A DNA stretch of 64,000 nt from Lentilactobacillus diolivorans DSM 14421 (lineage in GTDB: Bacteria; Bacillota; Bacilli; Lactobacillales; Lactobacillaceae): the NCBI RefSeq assembly GCF_001434255.1, contig NZ_AZEY01000077.1, positions 1 to 64,000 of the forward strand, read 5' to 3'. The position numbers and the translations under genes are program-made. Below the pieces are notes generated by a model. That model had not been told where the DNA came from and did not search any database. It worked only from the letters and a program-made list of their open reading frames with translations. How positions within the stretch are numbered: the stretch's first letter is position 1; the number at the start of each line of letters is the position of its first letter. Positions 1-7,857 of the stretch are shown here, piece by piece.

Positions 1-927
1 TCACCGCACTGGATTAAGATTCAAGATTATGGCGAAATTCAAGTGGTTGAGAATATTAAGCACTTAGCAACGGCAAAGATTACGACCTCGAAAATCAAAC
101 GCAAAGATGATGGGACTTACGAACTGCAATTAGTACTCAAAGACCAAATTGAACGGAAGAAGTCCATTAGCATGATTGGTGCTGACTGGAATATGAAGGA
201 CAACAAGGTCTTTCACACTTCCGATGATGAGAAAATCTATCTTGGTCAGCTTAAACTCACTAACCGGCGTCTGATTGATGTCAGGGCTAAGGCAGATGAA
301 TACGAAACAATCATTAACGGACTCAAGGGTCGCCGGGCTAAAAAGGAAAAACACCTTAGCACCGATAGTCAACAACTTGAGAGATTGAGCATTCAAATCC
401 GTTACTATTCTGCCCGGCGGGTAGGCATACTTACGGAACGGTATCGCCAGATTGCCCGGCAGATGTTTGATCATTACGATTTAATCGCCATTGAGCAATT
501 AGACGCTAAGGAAATGCGAAAAGAAAATCGAAAGTGGTCAAAAGCCGCTAACCATGGGAAGAATCGGAAACTGGCCAAAGTCAAACCTTACGAAATATCC
601 TTACTGCTCAAACAAGTAGCTGACCGTGAAGGAAAGACGCTCTTGAAGGTTGATAGTTACAAGACCAGCCAGGTTGAATTCGGCACTCTGTACCAGGAGA
701 AACACGATCCAAACGGCGAACGCCAATGGGTGTCTAAGTATACTGGAAAGTTAATTGATCGTGATTTAAACGCCAGTCGCAATATTTTGACCTGGGCGTT
801 AGAGCCAAAAAAACACATTAAGTATTTGGAACGGCAAGCAAAAATTAAAGTCGCAAAAAAGGCTGGTATCACTAAAGACAAATTGCCGAAGGTAATTCCG
901 GCCAAGGCATTAGTAACAATGAATTAG
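1..927 (+). CDS. tnpB: TnpB-like RNA-guided nuclease, 5' end outside window
   Basis: The frame is open from base 1, so the N-terminus lies upstream; the first internal ATG is at 43. It is the C-terminal part of an IS200/IS605-family TnpB. The RuvC-like acidic residues are visible: Asp in IGADWN, Glu in IAIEQL and Asp in DRDLNASRNI. The TSQ motif that normally precedes the zinc ribbon is present, but the four cysteines (CSxCG and CxxCG) are all missing, replaced by VEFGTLY and WVSKYTGKLI. In the family TnpB is a guide-RNA-directed endonuclease that helps maintain the element. No tnpA is visible here. Whether it is active without a zinc ribbon is unknown. Confidence 0.85.
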   Translation, partial: SPHWIKIQDYGEIQVVENIKHLATAKITTSKIKRKDDGTYELQLVLKDQIERKKSISMIGADWNMKDNKVFHTSDDEKIYLGQLKLTNRRLIDVRAKADEYETIINGLKGRRAKKEKHLSTDSQQLERLSIQIRYYSARRVGILTERYRQIARQMFDHYDLIAIEQLDAKEMRKENRKWSKAANHGKNRKLAKVKPYEISLLLKQVADREGKTLLKVDSYKTSQVEFGTLYQEKHDPNGERQWVSKYTGKLIDRDLNASRNILTWALEPKKHIKYLERQAKIKVAKKAGITKDKLPKVIPAKALVTMN

Positions 928-1150
928 TTGATTTGATCAACGGGCGGGGCAGAACCTAGCCGTCCTTAAGGCTCCAAGAGTTACTGTTGGCGTATCACCC
1001 TGAGCGTGCAAAACGGGTGCGAAACAGTCATTAAGATCTAATTGATCTCAGCGGCGTTGGCCGTTGCATAGCTTAAACGTTTTCTAAGATCGCGAGGCGC
1101 TTAGCAGCCCTTTGATCCAGAAGCTCGGTCATTTATGACCGAGTAGTTCA
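928..1150 (+). mobile_element. Right end of IS200/IS605-type element with candidate omega RNA
   Basis: No ORF. The tract just after tnpB is rich in short complementary segments and ends in a hairpin: CTCGGTCA at 1124-1131 pairs with TGACCGAG at 1136-1143 around a TTTA loop, extended by GAA (1120-1122) with TTC (1147-1149) across an internal loop. Imperfect hairpins of this kind are the right-end signals of IS200/IS605 elements, and in known members the guide (omega) RNA overlaps the 3' end of tnpB and runs to the right end. The RNA itself is inferred from position only. Confidence 0.5.
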
Positions 1151-1230
1151 CTACGTCCATGATACGGCGCAGCACTGGGGACGTAAAGCAATCAATTCCC
1201 ATAACTAATTTAGTAACCATTTTTTACTTG

Positions 1231-1321
1231 AAAACGGGGCTGAGACAAAAGTAATTTTGTCCAGTCCCGTTTTGTGTAATCACGATTGTTACCGAGTGGG
1301 ATCTGCTTGCTGGCGCACTCT
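1231..1321 (-). repeat. Composite hairpin element, shortened copy after thiE
   Basis: Read on the minus strand: an AGAGTG box 18 nt after the thiE stop, a collapsed large hairpin (GCGCCAGCAAGCAGATCCC), the linker CTCGGTAACAATCG, then the short hairpin GGGACTGGACAAAA / TTTTGTCTCAGCCCC followed by T residues. The short hairpin probably terminates the thi operon. The same linker and short hairpin recur at 23600, 37150, 43200, 48390, 55040 and 58540. Confidence 0.75.
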
Positions 1322-1339
1322 GGTTTAAGTTAAATCCAA

Positions 1340-1999
1340 CTATTTTTCAAACGTGGTATTCATGGTTTTAACCGTCCGAAAGACATCCTCACTCTGAGCA
1401 ATCATCGAAATTACCGCAGTTCCCGCAACCCCGGTTTTGGGTAGTTCTTGGATGTTTTCTTCTGTAATCCCACCGATCGCGACAACCGGCAACTGGCTGG
1501 CCTTGACAAGATTTGCTAGACTATCAACGCCAATCACCGGATCCGCATCCGCCTTGGATCCCGTTGGATAGACGGGACCACTACCAATGTAACTAATCCC
1601 GACTGTTTGATTGGCGATTTCAATTTGGGCTTTAGTATCACAAGATAGACCAACAAACATCGTTTCGCCAATTTCCTTGAGGACTTGGGTCACCCGCTCA
1701 TCCTTTTGACCAACGTGAACACCATCAGCATTGGTTTGAACTGCTAAGGCAACATCGTCATCGACAATAAATGGCACCTGGTAATCTGCGCATAACTCGC
1801 GTAAAGTTTGAGCCATTTTGGCTTTGGCATCGCCAGTTAATGATGTTGGTCCCTTTTCACGATATTGAAAGGCAGTAATGCCAGCTTCCAAAGCTTGTTT
1901 AACAACTTCTTCCAGCGTCTTATGCTTATCCTTAATATCTTGGGTGCCGGCAATAAAATAGCTGCGCAGCATCCCACTTTCAAATGGTAACCCCATCAT
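1340..1999 (-). CDS. thiE: Thiamine-phosphate synthase ThiE
   Basis: Joins hydroxymethylpyrimidine diphosphate and thiazole phosphate to give thiamine phosphate (cytosolic TIM barrel). At 219 aa it has the usual length. Visible motifs: QYREKG (45-50), DDDVALA (80-86), GVHVGQ (93-98), SGPVYPTGSK (140-149) and the phosphate-binding AIGGI (174-178). It is last in thiM-thiD-thiE; its ATG overlaps the thiD stop as ATGA, preceded by AGAAGGGG inside thiD, so it is translationally coupled. A second start at residue 10 is possible but has no better ribosome site. Control is expected from the TPP riboswitch at 4197-4302. Confidence 0.95.
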   Translation of the reverse strand: MMGLPFESGMLRSYFIAGTQDIKDKHKTLEEVVKQALEAGITAFQYREKGPTSLTGDAKAKMAQTLRELCADYQVPFIVDDDVALAVQTNADGVHVGQKDERVTQVLKEIGETMFVGLSCDTKAQIEIANQTVGISYIGSGPVYPTGSKADADPVIGVDSLANLVKASQLPVVAIGGITEENIQELPKTGVAGTAVISMIAQSEDVFRTVKTMNTTFEK

Positions 2000-2829
2000 T
2001 TAACCCCTTCTTCATCAGTTATTTTTGCCCAGTGGTTCAACGGGCCATGGCCATGACCAACCTGAATACCATCCGCAATCGTAGCCTGAACATATTTCTT
2101 ACCCGTTCGAATAGCCGTTTGTACATCGGCACCCTTGGCAATTTCAGCGGTGATACACGACGACAATGTATCACCGGTCCCATGAGTTCGAACCGTATCA
2201 ATTCGTGGCGCACTGATCCAAAACGATTGGCCATTTTCCAAAAGTGTAAAGTCGGCGGATCTGTCGGACTCAGTTTGATGACCGCCCTTAATTAATACAT
2301 TTTTAACCCCCATTGCCTGCAATTTTTTGGCTGCAACAACCATCTGATCCCGATCTTCAATTTTAATTCCGGTCAATTCTTCAGCTTCGGGCAAATTAGG
2401 CGTCAGAATATCAGCCAGTGGTAATAATTTATCTCGGACCGTACTAATAGCATCTTCAGAAAGCAGTCGAGCACCGCCTTTGGCAATCATGACCGGATCA
2501 ACCGTTAACGTACCTAAATCATACTTCTTCAAATTTTCAACAACCGCTTCTACGGTGGCAACATCTGCTAACATCCCTGTTTTACAAGCTCGAATTTTCA
2601 AATCCGAAGCAACCGAAGCAAACTGCTCGTCAATCATCTTTTTCGGCATTGCCATAAAGTCCTGCACGCCAATCGTATTTTGGGCGGTCACGGCCACTAC
2701 AACCGCGGCAGCAAACACATGACGCTCCTGCATGGTTTTAATATCGGCCATGACCCCAGCGCCACCGCCACTATCGGTTCCGGCAATTGTTAACGTTTGA
2801 ATGGTACTATTAATCGCTTCATCAGGCAT
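1996..2829 (-). CDS. thiD: Hydroxymethylpyrimidine (phosphate) kinase ThiD
   Basis: Phosphorylates HMP and HMP-phosphate to the diphosphate used by ThiE; ribokinase-fold enzyme of 277 aa. The N-terminal substrate site TIAGTDSGGGAG (14-25), DPVMIAKGG (111-119) and the anion-hole/catalytic motif GTGD (217-220) are intact. It starts 15 nt after thiM and overlaps thiE by 4 nt, so all three genes form one transcript. With ThiM it gives a salvage route for both thiamine halves. No thiC or thiG is present nearby, which suggests dependence on precursors, although such genes could lie elsewhere. Confidence 0.95.
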   Translation of the reverse strand: MPDEAINSTIQTLTIAGTDSGGGAGVMADIKTMQERHVFAAAVVVAVTAQNTIGVQDFMAMPKKMIDEQFASVASDLKIRACKTGMLADVATVEAVVENLKKYDLGTLTVDPVMIAKGGARLLSEDAISTVRDKLLPLADILTPNLPEAEELTGIKIEDRDQMVVAAKKLQAMGVKNVLIKGGHQTESDRSADFTLLENGQSFWISAPRIDTVRTHGTGDTLSSCITAEIAKGADVQTAIRTGKKYVQATIADGIQVGHGHGPLNHWAKITDEEGVK

Positions 2830-2844
2830 CTTTAAAAATCCTTT

Positions 2845-3633
2845 CTATTCAAAATTAGCATTCTTTTCGACTGTTTTCACATCAATTAAATGTAACTCAT
2901 CGATCAATTGAACCCCAAACGAACCAGCTAATGGTTGTTTCATTGATTTGGCAACGACTTCACCGGCAACATCAAAGACCGCCGTGGCAGTCTGGGCCGC
3001 TTCAAAATAATCATCATCAACGCCACAGAAGCAACCAATTGTACTGGATAACATGTCACCTGAACCGACGTGTAGTTTGAACAGATCCGAATTGTTAAAG
3101 ATCCGGACAACCGCGTTGCCGTCAGTAATAATATCGGTCTTACCACTTTCAACAACCACACAGTCACGCTTCTTAGCTAATGTTTTGGCGATGGTTTCCA
3201 GATCAGCTGAACCTTCACCGGCATCAATTCCCTTGGCATTCCATTCAACATCAGCCAATGCCGCAATTTCACCAGCGTTTCCACGAATAACGGCAACATC
3301 AATTTGATCAAGCAGTTCGTTACATCGTTCTTTCCGGTAGTCAACCGCACCAACAGCAACCGGATCAATAACAATCGGCTTACGATACTTATTCGCAAAT
3401 GTCGTCACGGCATCGATTTGAACGAGTTGTGATTCCGTAAATGCCCCTAAGTTAACAGTCACTGAATCACACATTTTAACCATTGCTTCGGCTTCATTCT
3501 TCTCTTCGGACATAATTGGCGAAGCGCCCAAAGCGTTGATCCCATTGGCAACATCTTGAACCGTCACAAAATTTGAAATGTTAAAAGCAATCGGATTCTT
3601 TTCCCGTAGCGTATCCAATAAATCAATTTTCAT
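2845..3633 (-). CDS. thiM: Hydroxyethylthiazole kinase ThiM
   Basis: Phosphorylates 4-methyl-5-hydroxyethylthiazole for thiamine salvage; 262 aa, normal length. Visible: NISNFVT near the N-terminus (18-24), ALGASPIMS (35-42), DPVAVG (90-95) and the kinase motif GSGD (190-193). The start is preceded by GGGAGAAACAAAC. First gene of thiM-thiD-thiE. The TPP riboswitch lies unusually far upstream, with a three-unit hairpin array (3714-4029) between riboswitch terminator and start codon. Confidence 0.95.
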   Translation of the reverse strand: MKIDLLDTLREKNPIAFNISNFVTVQDVANGINALGASPIMSEEKNEAEAMVKMCDSVTVNLGAFTESQLVQIDAVTTFANKYRKPIVIDPVAVGAVDYRKERCNELLDQIDVAVIRGNAGEIAALADVEWNAKGIDAGEGSADLETIAKTLAKKRDCVVVESGKTDIITDGNAVVRIFNNSDLFKLHVGSGDMLSSTIGCFCGVDDDYFEAAQTATAVFDVAGEVVAKSMKQPLAGSFGVQLIDELHLIDVKTVEKNANFE

Positions 3634-3713
3634 GTTTGTTTCTCCCTTGTTGTACTCTAAATTTAGTATGCGGAATGGTTAGTTAATTAAAAATTTCGAA
3701 AATCAAAACGGTT

Positions 3714-4029
3714 GCTACTTGGCCGAAACGTGCCAAAGCAAGCAGATCCCGGCCATATTAGCCCCGCCAGCCAATATTCAGAACCAGAATATCAGCTTTT
3801 GGACTGGCTACTTGGCCGAAACGTGTGCAAAGAAGCAGCTCCCGGCCATATAAGCCCTCCCAGCCAATATTCTAAGCCCGGAATATTGGGTGTTGGACTG
3901 GCTACTTGGCTGAAACGTGCCAAAGCAAGCAGATCCCGGCCATATAAGCCCCGCCAGCCAATATTCAGAACCAGAATATTAGCTGGCGGGGCTTATATTC
4001 TGGGATCTAACCGCTTGCTTTGACACTCT
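3714..4029 (-). repeat. Hairpin-element array a (three half units) in the thi leader
   Basis: Three left-arm units with GAAACG boxes near 3724, 3817 and 3911 (period 93-94 bp). The last unit is completed by the right arm into a full hairpin: GTGCCAAAGCAAGC pairs with GCTTGCTTTGACAC and GATCCC with GGGATC, with conserved internal loops (A opposite TAACC, GGCC opposite TCT). Units 1 and 3 have the same arm type and unit 2 differs. Here the AGAGTG end abuts the riboswitch terminator rather than a stop codon. Confidence 0.85.
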
Positions 4030-4034
4030 TTTTA

Positions 4035-4077
4035 CCAAAAAAGGACCGCCGCAAATACACCGATTTGCCTGCAGTCC
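4035..4077 (-). terminator. Expression-platform terminator of the TPP riboswitch
   Basis: On the minus strand a GC-rich stem (GGAC.GC..GCAAAT pairing with ATTTGC..GC.GTCC, 4043-4076) is followed by a run of six T. It lies downstream of the riboswitch aptamer and upstream of thiM, so it is the expected premature terminator when thiamine diphosphate is bound. Confidence 0.75.
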
Positions 4078-4196
4078 CACTATTAAATGTCTGATTTGGA
4101 TTGTGCTTTGGACAATTGGATAACTGACCGTGCTTCTCAAAATGAGGCGTCATTCAGCTGGCCACATTAAAATGGCCCACCCGTGACACTTCTCTG

Positions 4197-4302
4197 GTTA
4201 TCCATTCACACTTTCCTCCGCAAGCATTGACTTACAGGTTCTAAGGGATCAAGTCGAACAGACTCATCTCAGCCACTTACCGGTGGCGCCCCTAGTGTTT
4301 CT
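4197..4302 (-). promoter_or_regulatory. TPP riboswitch (THI box)
   Basis: The minus strand reads ACACTAGGGGCGCC, then GCTGAGATGAG, then CCCTTAGAACCTG and finally GCGGAGGAAAGTG. These are the conserved pieces of the thiamine diphosphate aptamer in the correct order and spacing. Bound TPP is expected to favour the terminator at 4035-4077 and shut off thiM-thiD-thiE. Confidence 0.9.
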
Positions 4303-4344
4303 ACTTTCTTTATACATGATTCAATCGGTCACGTCAATTGAATT

Positions 4345-5202
4345 TTAACGATTAAACGCTGTTTGTTTATTCAATACCTTCTGGGCATATTTTGTCAGTG
4401 CCAAAGTCAAGGCGTCTAAACAACGATCGGGCATCACTTTACGTGCCAAAAGCATTGGCTTTGCCCCAGCACCGCCAACATAGCGCGTCTTCGGTCGCCG
4501 TGAAAATGCTGCCCGATCAACCATTCTAGCGATCCGACGTGGGGTTGAAGCAAATTTATACGCGAAGGCAAAAAAGTCTGCCGACTGGCGTGCCATATTC
4601 GCATATGGACCACTTCCGGAAACGTCTAACATCCTTTCAGATGCAATGTCCTTCCAAGATGATTGAATCGCACCTGGTTCGACAACGACAACGTCAATTC
4701 CAAATGGCTTCAATTCCAAACGCATGGCGTCGCTCATTCCTTCGATTGCAAACTTGGAACCAACGTACCAACTTCCTAGTAAACTGGCAACCTTGCCATC
4801 CATTGACGACATATTAATAATCCGGCCACTCTTTTGTTTACGCATCGTTGGCAAAACCGCTTGAATCATTTTGATCACACCAAAAACATTAACCTTAAAC
4901 TCGTATTCGCCTTCCGATAGTTCAACTTCTTCAACCGAACCAAACGAGCCGAAACCGGCATTGTTCACCAGTACATCGATTCGACCGGTTTCTGCAACAA
5001 TCTCACTAACTACTCGATCAATTTCATCGTGGTCAGTGACGTCCAAATGTAACGTATGAATCCCTAAATCATCCAGCTCATTCATTTGGTAGACTCTGCG
5101 AGACAGCGCATAAACGTCCATCCCGTTTCGATAAAGGTTCTTGGCAATCTGCTTACCAATCCCTGATGATGCCCCTGTGACAATCGCTACTTTTCGACTC
5201 AT
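4345..5202 (-). CDS. Short-chain dehydrogenase/reductase (SDR)
   Basis: NAD(P)-dependent oxidoreductase of classical SDR type, 285 aa. The Rossmann motif TGASSGIG is at 9-16, NNAG at 80-83, and the Ser-Tyr-Lys catalytic set is S133, Y146 and K150 (YVGSK). Start chosen at 5202 because AGGAGGGATTCTT directly precedes this ATG; the open frame extends 25 codons further without a ribosome site. The C-terminal half is of the longer type often annotated as an oxidoreductase acting on unknown carbonyls. Substrate cannot be read from sequence. Transcribed alone. Confidence 0.88.
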   Translation of the reverse strand: MSRKVAIVTGASSGIGKQIAKNLYRNGMDVYALSRRVYQMNELDDLGIHTLHLDVTDHDEIDRVVSEIVAETGRIDVLVNNAGFGSFGSVEEVELSEGEYEFKVNVFGVIKMIQAVLPTMRKQKSGRIINMSSMDGKVASLLGSWYVGSKFAIEGMSDAMRLELKPFGIDVVVVEPGAIQSSWKDIASERMLDVSGSGPYANMARQSADFFAFAYKFASTPRRIARMVDRAAFSRRPKTRYVGGAGAKPMLLARKVMPDRCLDALTLALTKYAQKVLNKQTAFNR

Positions 5203-5455
5203 AAGAATCCCTCCTAGAAGGTATTGTGAAATTAAGTCCAGTATATCACGTAGACCGTTTACATGCCTGCTAATCACAGCTTTAAGTTGATGAATTAATA
5301 GTAGTCATAAGCTGGTTGAGAGCGTATGATGGTAAGCAAAATAAGTTGACCAGCCCTAATTGAACCAGAAAACGCTGTATTACCTGATCACTAGCGGTCA
5401 ACTCATTAATACATAAGCACCTGTTTGACAGCTCATGTGAAAAGAGGTTTTCCAT

Positions 5456-5938
5456 TTGACAGAAATCAGAACGATTAGTAAAACCGATGACGCAGCCCTA
5501 GCTAAAATCATCCGCCATTCCTTGAAATCATTTGGTCTAGACATCCCCGGAACTGCCTATTTTGATGCCGAACTCGATCATTTAAGTTCCTATTACGATG
5601 CTTCGCCTAAGCGTCAGTACTTTGTTGCCTTGACTGATAGCGGCGAAGTCCTGGGTGGTGATGGGATTGCTGAGTACGATCCAAAACACGGTGTCGCTGA
5701 GCTACAGAAACTGTATTTGGCTAAAGAGGCTCAGGGGCATCATTTAAGTTATAAATTATTGGATGCAGCGGTTGATTTTGCGAAACAAGCCGGCTATAAA
5801 ACAGTCTATTTGGAGACCCACCATAATTTGAAGACTGCTGTTCATTTGTATCAACGATATGGTTTTGCAAATTTAGGCCACCCGCTCAATAATGGCGAGC
5901 ATTCATCGATGGATTTATTCTTTGCTTTGGATATTTAA
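5456..5938 (+). CDS. GNAT-family N-acetyltransferase
   Basis: A 160-aa single-domain GNAT protein. The acetyl-CoA-binding region is the segment LQKLYLAKEAQGHHLSYKLL (about 84-103), where the usual Q/RxxGxG/A is degenerate (AQGHHLS), followed by AVHLYQRYGF (about 130-139), the typical last strand. Start is TTG at 5456 with AAAGAGG 9 nt upstream; there is no usable ATG. Substrate unknown. The gene stands alone between divergent SDR and the downstream reductase. Confidence 0.8.
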   Translation: MTEIRTISKTDDAALAKIIRHSLKSFGLDIPGTAYFDAELDHLSSYYDASPKRQYFVALTDSGEVLGGDGIAEYDPKHGVAELQKLYLAKEAQGHHLSYKLLDAAVDFAKQAGYKTVYLETHHNLKTAVHLYQRYGFANLGHPLNNGEHSSMDLFFALDI

Positions 5939-6172
5939 ATCAACGCGGCAAAATAAACGATTAAAGCCACATGTTTGCTGGAAAGTTTATCTCATTCCTG
6001 CTTTTGGTACGTATGTAACCCTTGTACGGTCGGAGTTGCTTCCCAAAACACGTTTCAAATCGGTGAGCAAATTCATTACGCATCAGCCCATAATAATTCA
6101 AAAGCGTGATTGCTTGTTGACCAACCAAATTTCATTTATCATAAAATACAATATGAAATAGGAGGAATCAAA

Positions 6173-7021
6173 ATGTCCTTAACAGATACGTACACACTTT
6201 ACAATGGTGTCAAAATCCCCCAAGTTGGATTTGGTACTTGGCAGTCAGCTGATGGCGATGAAGCCTATCATGCCGTTTTGGCTGCTCTAAACGCCGGCTA
6301 TCGACACATTGATACAGCCGCGGCATATGGCAATGAAGAAAGCGTTGGTAAAGCCATCAAAGATAGTGGTGTCAGCCGAGATGACCTATTTGTGACCACT
6401 AAACTTTGGAACGCTGACCATGGTTATGAAGCAACTAAGGAAGCATTTGGTCGGTCACTGGAAAAATTAGGCCTGGATTATGTTAATCTCTATTTAATTC
6501 ATTGGCCCAATCCGATTAAATTCCGGGATAATTGGCAGGAAGCTAACGCCGAATCTTGGCGGGCAATGGAAGAATTTTATAATCATGGCACCGCAAAAGC
6601 GATTGGGGTTTCCAATTTTCGACCAAAACACTTGGATGCCCTACTCGAAACCGCCAAGGTAAAACCAATGGTTAACCAAATGTTTATTAATCCATCGGAC
6701 ATGCAACCAGGTGTTATTGAATACAATAATAACCACGATATTTTAACGGAAGCTTACAGTCCACTTGGTACGGGTGGCATTTTCAAAATTCCTGAATTGG
6801 CTCCCATTGCTAAAAAGTACGGTAAGACACCGGCTCAAGTGGTCCTTCGTTGGTCGTTGCAACATGGATTCTTGCCACTACCCAAGTCGGTTCATGAAAA
6901 ATACATCAAGGAAAACGCTGATATCTTTGATTTCAATTTATCGAATGAAGATATGAAGACAATTGATGGTTTCCATGGTCAAGCTGGCTTGGCAACTGAT
7001 CCAGATACGGCAACGTGGTAA
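6173..7021 (+). CDS. Aldo/keto reductase
   Basis: NADPH-dependent carbonyl reductase of the AKR superfamily (2,5-diketogluconate reductase-like), 282 aa. The catalytic tetrad is visible: D47 and Y52 in HIDTAAAYGNE, K77 in TTKLW and H110 in LIHWP. The AIGVSNF motif follows. Start chosen at 6173 because AGGAGG lies 8 nt upstream; the frame extends 21 codons further without support. Followed by a bidirectional terminator. Physiological substrate not deducible. Confidence 0.92.
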   Translation: MSLTDTYTLYNGVKIPQVGFGTWQSADGDEAYHAVLAALNAGYRHIDTAAAYGNEESVGKAIKDSGVSRDDLFVTTKLWNADHGYEATKEAFGRSLEKLGLDYVNLYLIHWPNPIKFRDNWQEANAESWRAMEEFYNHGTAKAIGVSNFRPKHLDALLETAKVKPMVNQMFINPSDMQPGVIEYNNNHDILTEAYSPLGTGGIFKIPELAPIAKKYGKTPAQVVLRWSLQHGFLPLPKSVHEKYIKENADIFDFNLSNEDMKTIDGFHGQAGLATDPDTATW

Positions 7022-7049
7022 AATCGATAGAATATTTTTCCAACTAGTA

Positions 7050-7139
7050 TAAAAAGCTGATCGTTATGCGACACTTTTCCAGAGCTAAAGCCTTTACTTT
7101 AACTCTGTCAGAACATATCACATAACAATCAGCTTTTTT
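7050..7139. terminator. Long bidirectional terminator hairpin
   Basis: GCTGATCGTTATG near 7055 pairs with CATAACAATCAGC near 7122-7134, with flanking A and T runs on both sides; a second inner stem (AGAGCTAAAG with CTTTAACTCT) sits in the loop. It separates the converging aldo/keto reductase and XRE genes. Confidence 0.75.
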
Positions 7140-7160
7140 GCTTACAATCAAAAAGAATAA

Positions 7161-7448
7161 CTATTCGTTATCTTTTACAAATTTAATATCTAACTGCGTA
7201 TGGGTAGCTTCTGCAATTTTTTCGAGAGTCTTCATAGTAATGTTGGCATCCCCGCGCTCCCAACGAGCGACAGCTGACTGGGGAGCACCGACCAGGTCGC
7301 CAAGTTGCGTCTGCGTTAATTTGGCACGTTTTCGTAACTTTTCAATCGCATCCGCACATCGGTACTGTTGACGATAATGTTGAATTCCTTTAGCAAACTG
7401 CGGATCCTCTCTGCTTAGCTCATTGATCATGTCGGTGGTTTCGCTCAT
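7161..7448 (-). CDS. XRE-family helix-turn-helix protein, antitoxin-like
   Basis: A 95-aa protein with a C-terminal HTH_3 domain (about residues 34-85; AKLTQTQLGDLVG and QSAVARWERG are the two helices). The N-terminal region SETTDMINELSREDPQFAKG resembles HigA/antitoxin-type regulators. Start at 7448 chosen because AGAGGTGG precedes it at good spacing; the frame is open further upstream without a ribosome site. No toxin ORF is adjacent, so it may be an orphan antitoxin or a plain repressor. Confidence 0.8.
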   Translation of the reverse strand: MSETTDMINELSREDPQFAKGIQHYRQQYRCADAIEKLRKRAKLTQTQLGDLVGAPQSAVARWERGDANITMKTLEKIAEATHTQLDIKFVKDNE

Positions 7449-7585
7449 CGTAATATCCACCTCTACGACTCTTAACCTATCTAATTTTTTAACGTTTTCT
7501 GAATCTTCTTTATGAAAGATTCGGTAGTCATCTGTTGACCATATTATATGACGTATGATATATTTTTCAATCAAAATAGGTACTC

Positions 7586-7627
7586 AAAAGGCGCATCTGC
7601 ATATAAAGTTTTTGCAGATGCACCTTG
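7586..7627. terminator. Hairpin terminator
   Basis: GGCGCATCTGCA pairs with TGCAGATGCACC around an AT-rich loop, flanked by A and T residues. It lies between the XRE gene start and the downstream end of the surface-protein region. Confidence 0.55.
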
Positions 7628-7664
7628 TAGGCTAAACTACTTTGCTGACGTGATGGTTTTCACC

Positions 7665-7840
7665 TTATTCGCCAGTATTAAGTAAGTGAGTATATTCCTG
7701 AATAAATTCATCATCGTAAGCAATTTTATTTCGATAATAATTTGCTTTTTCAACATTAAGTCGGTAAGCTGTTGAACCTTCAAAATATTTATCAGCTTCC
7801 TAGAGATAGTGGCTAACATATCCATTCAGTCGGTAGTTTT
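7665..7840 (-). pseudogene. Possible coding remnant with in-frame stop
   Basis: The minus strand ending at the stop 7665-7667 reads plausible coding sequence (AKNYRLNGYVSHYL, stop, EADKYFEGSTAYRLN... YDDEFIQEYTHLLNTGE) interrupted by one TAG codon. It has no start or ribosome site and is not in the frame of the surface-protein gene that ends at 7858. It could be the decayed 3' end of an unidentified gene; chance is not excluded. Confidence 0.3.
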
Positions 7841-7857
7841 TCGCACAATTTTACAAT

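Noticed and set aside
6110-6172. Longer N-terminus of the aldo/keto reductase
   Set aside because: AGGAGG lies immediately before the ATG at 6173 and the extra residues do not belong to the family.
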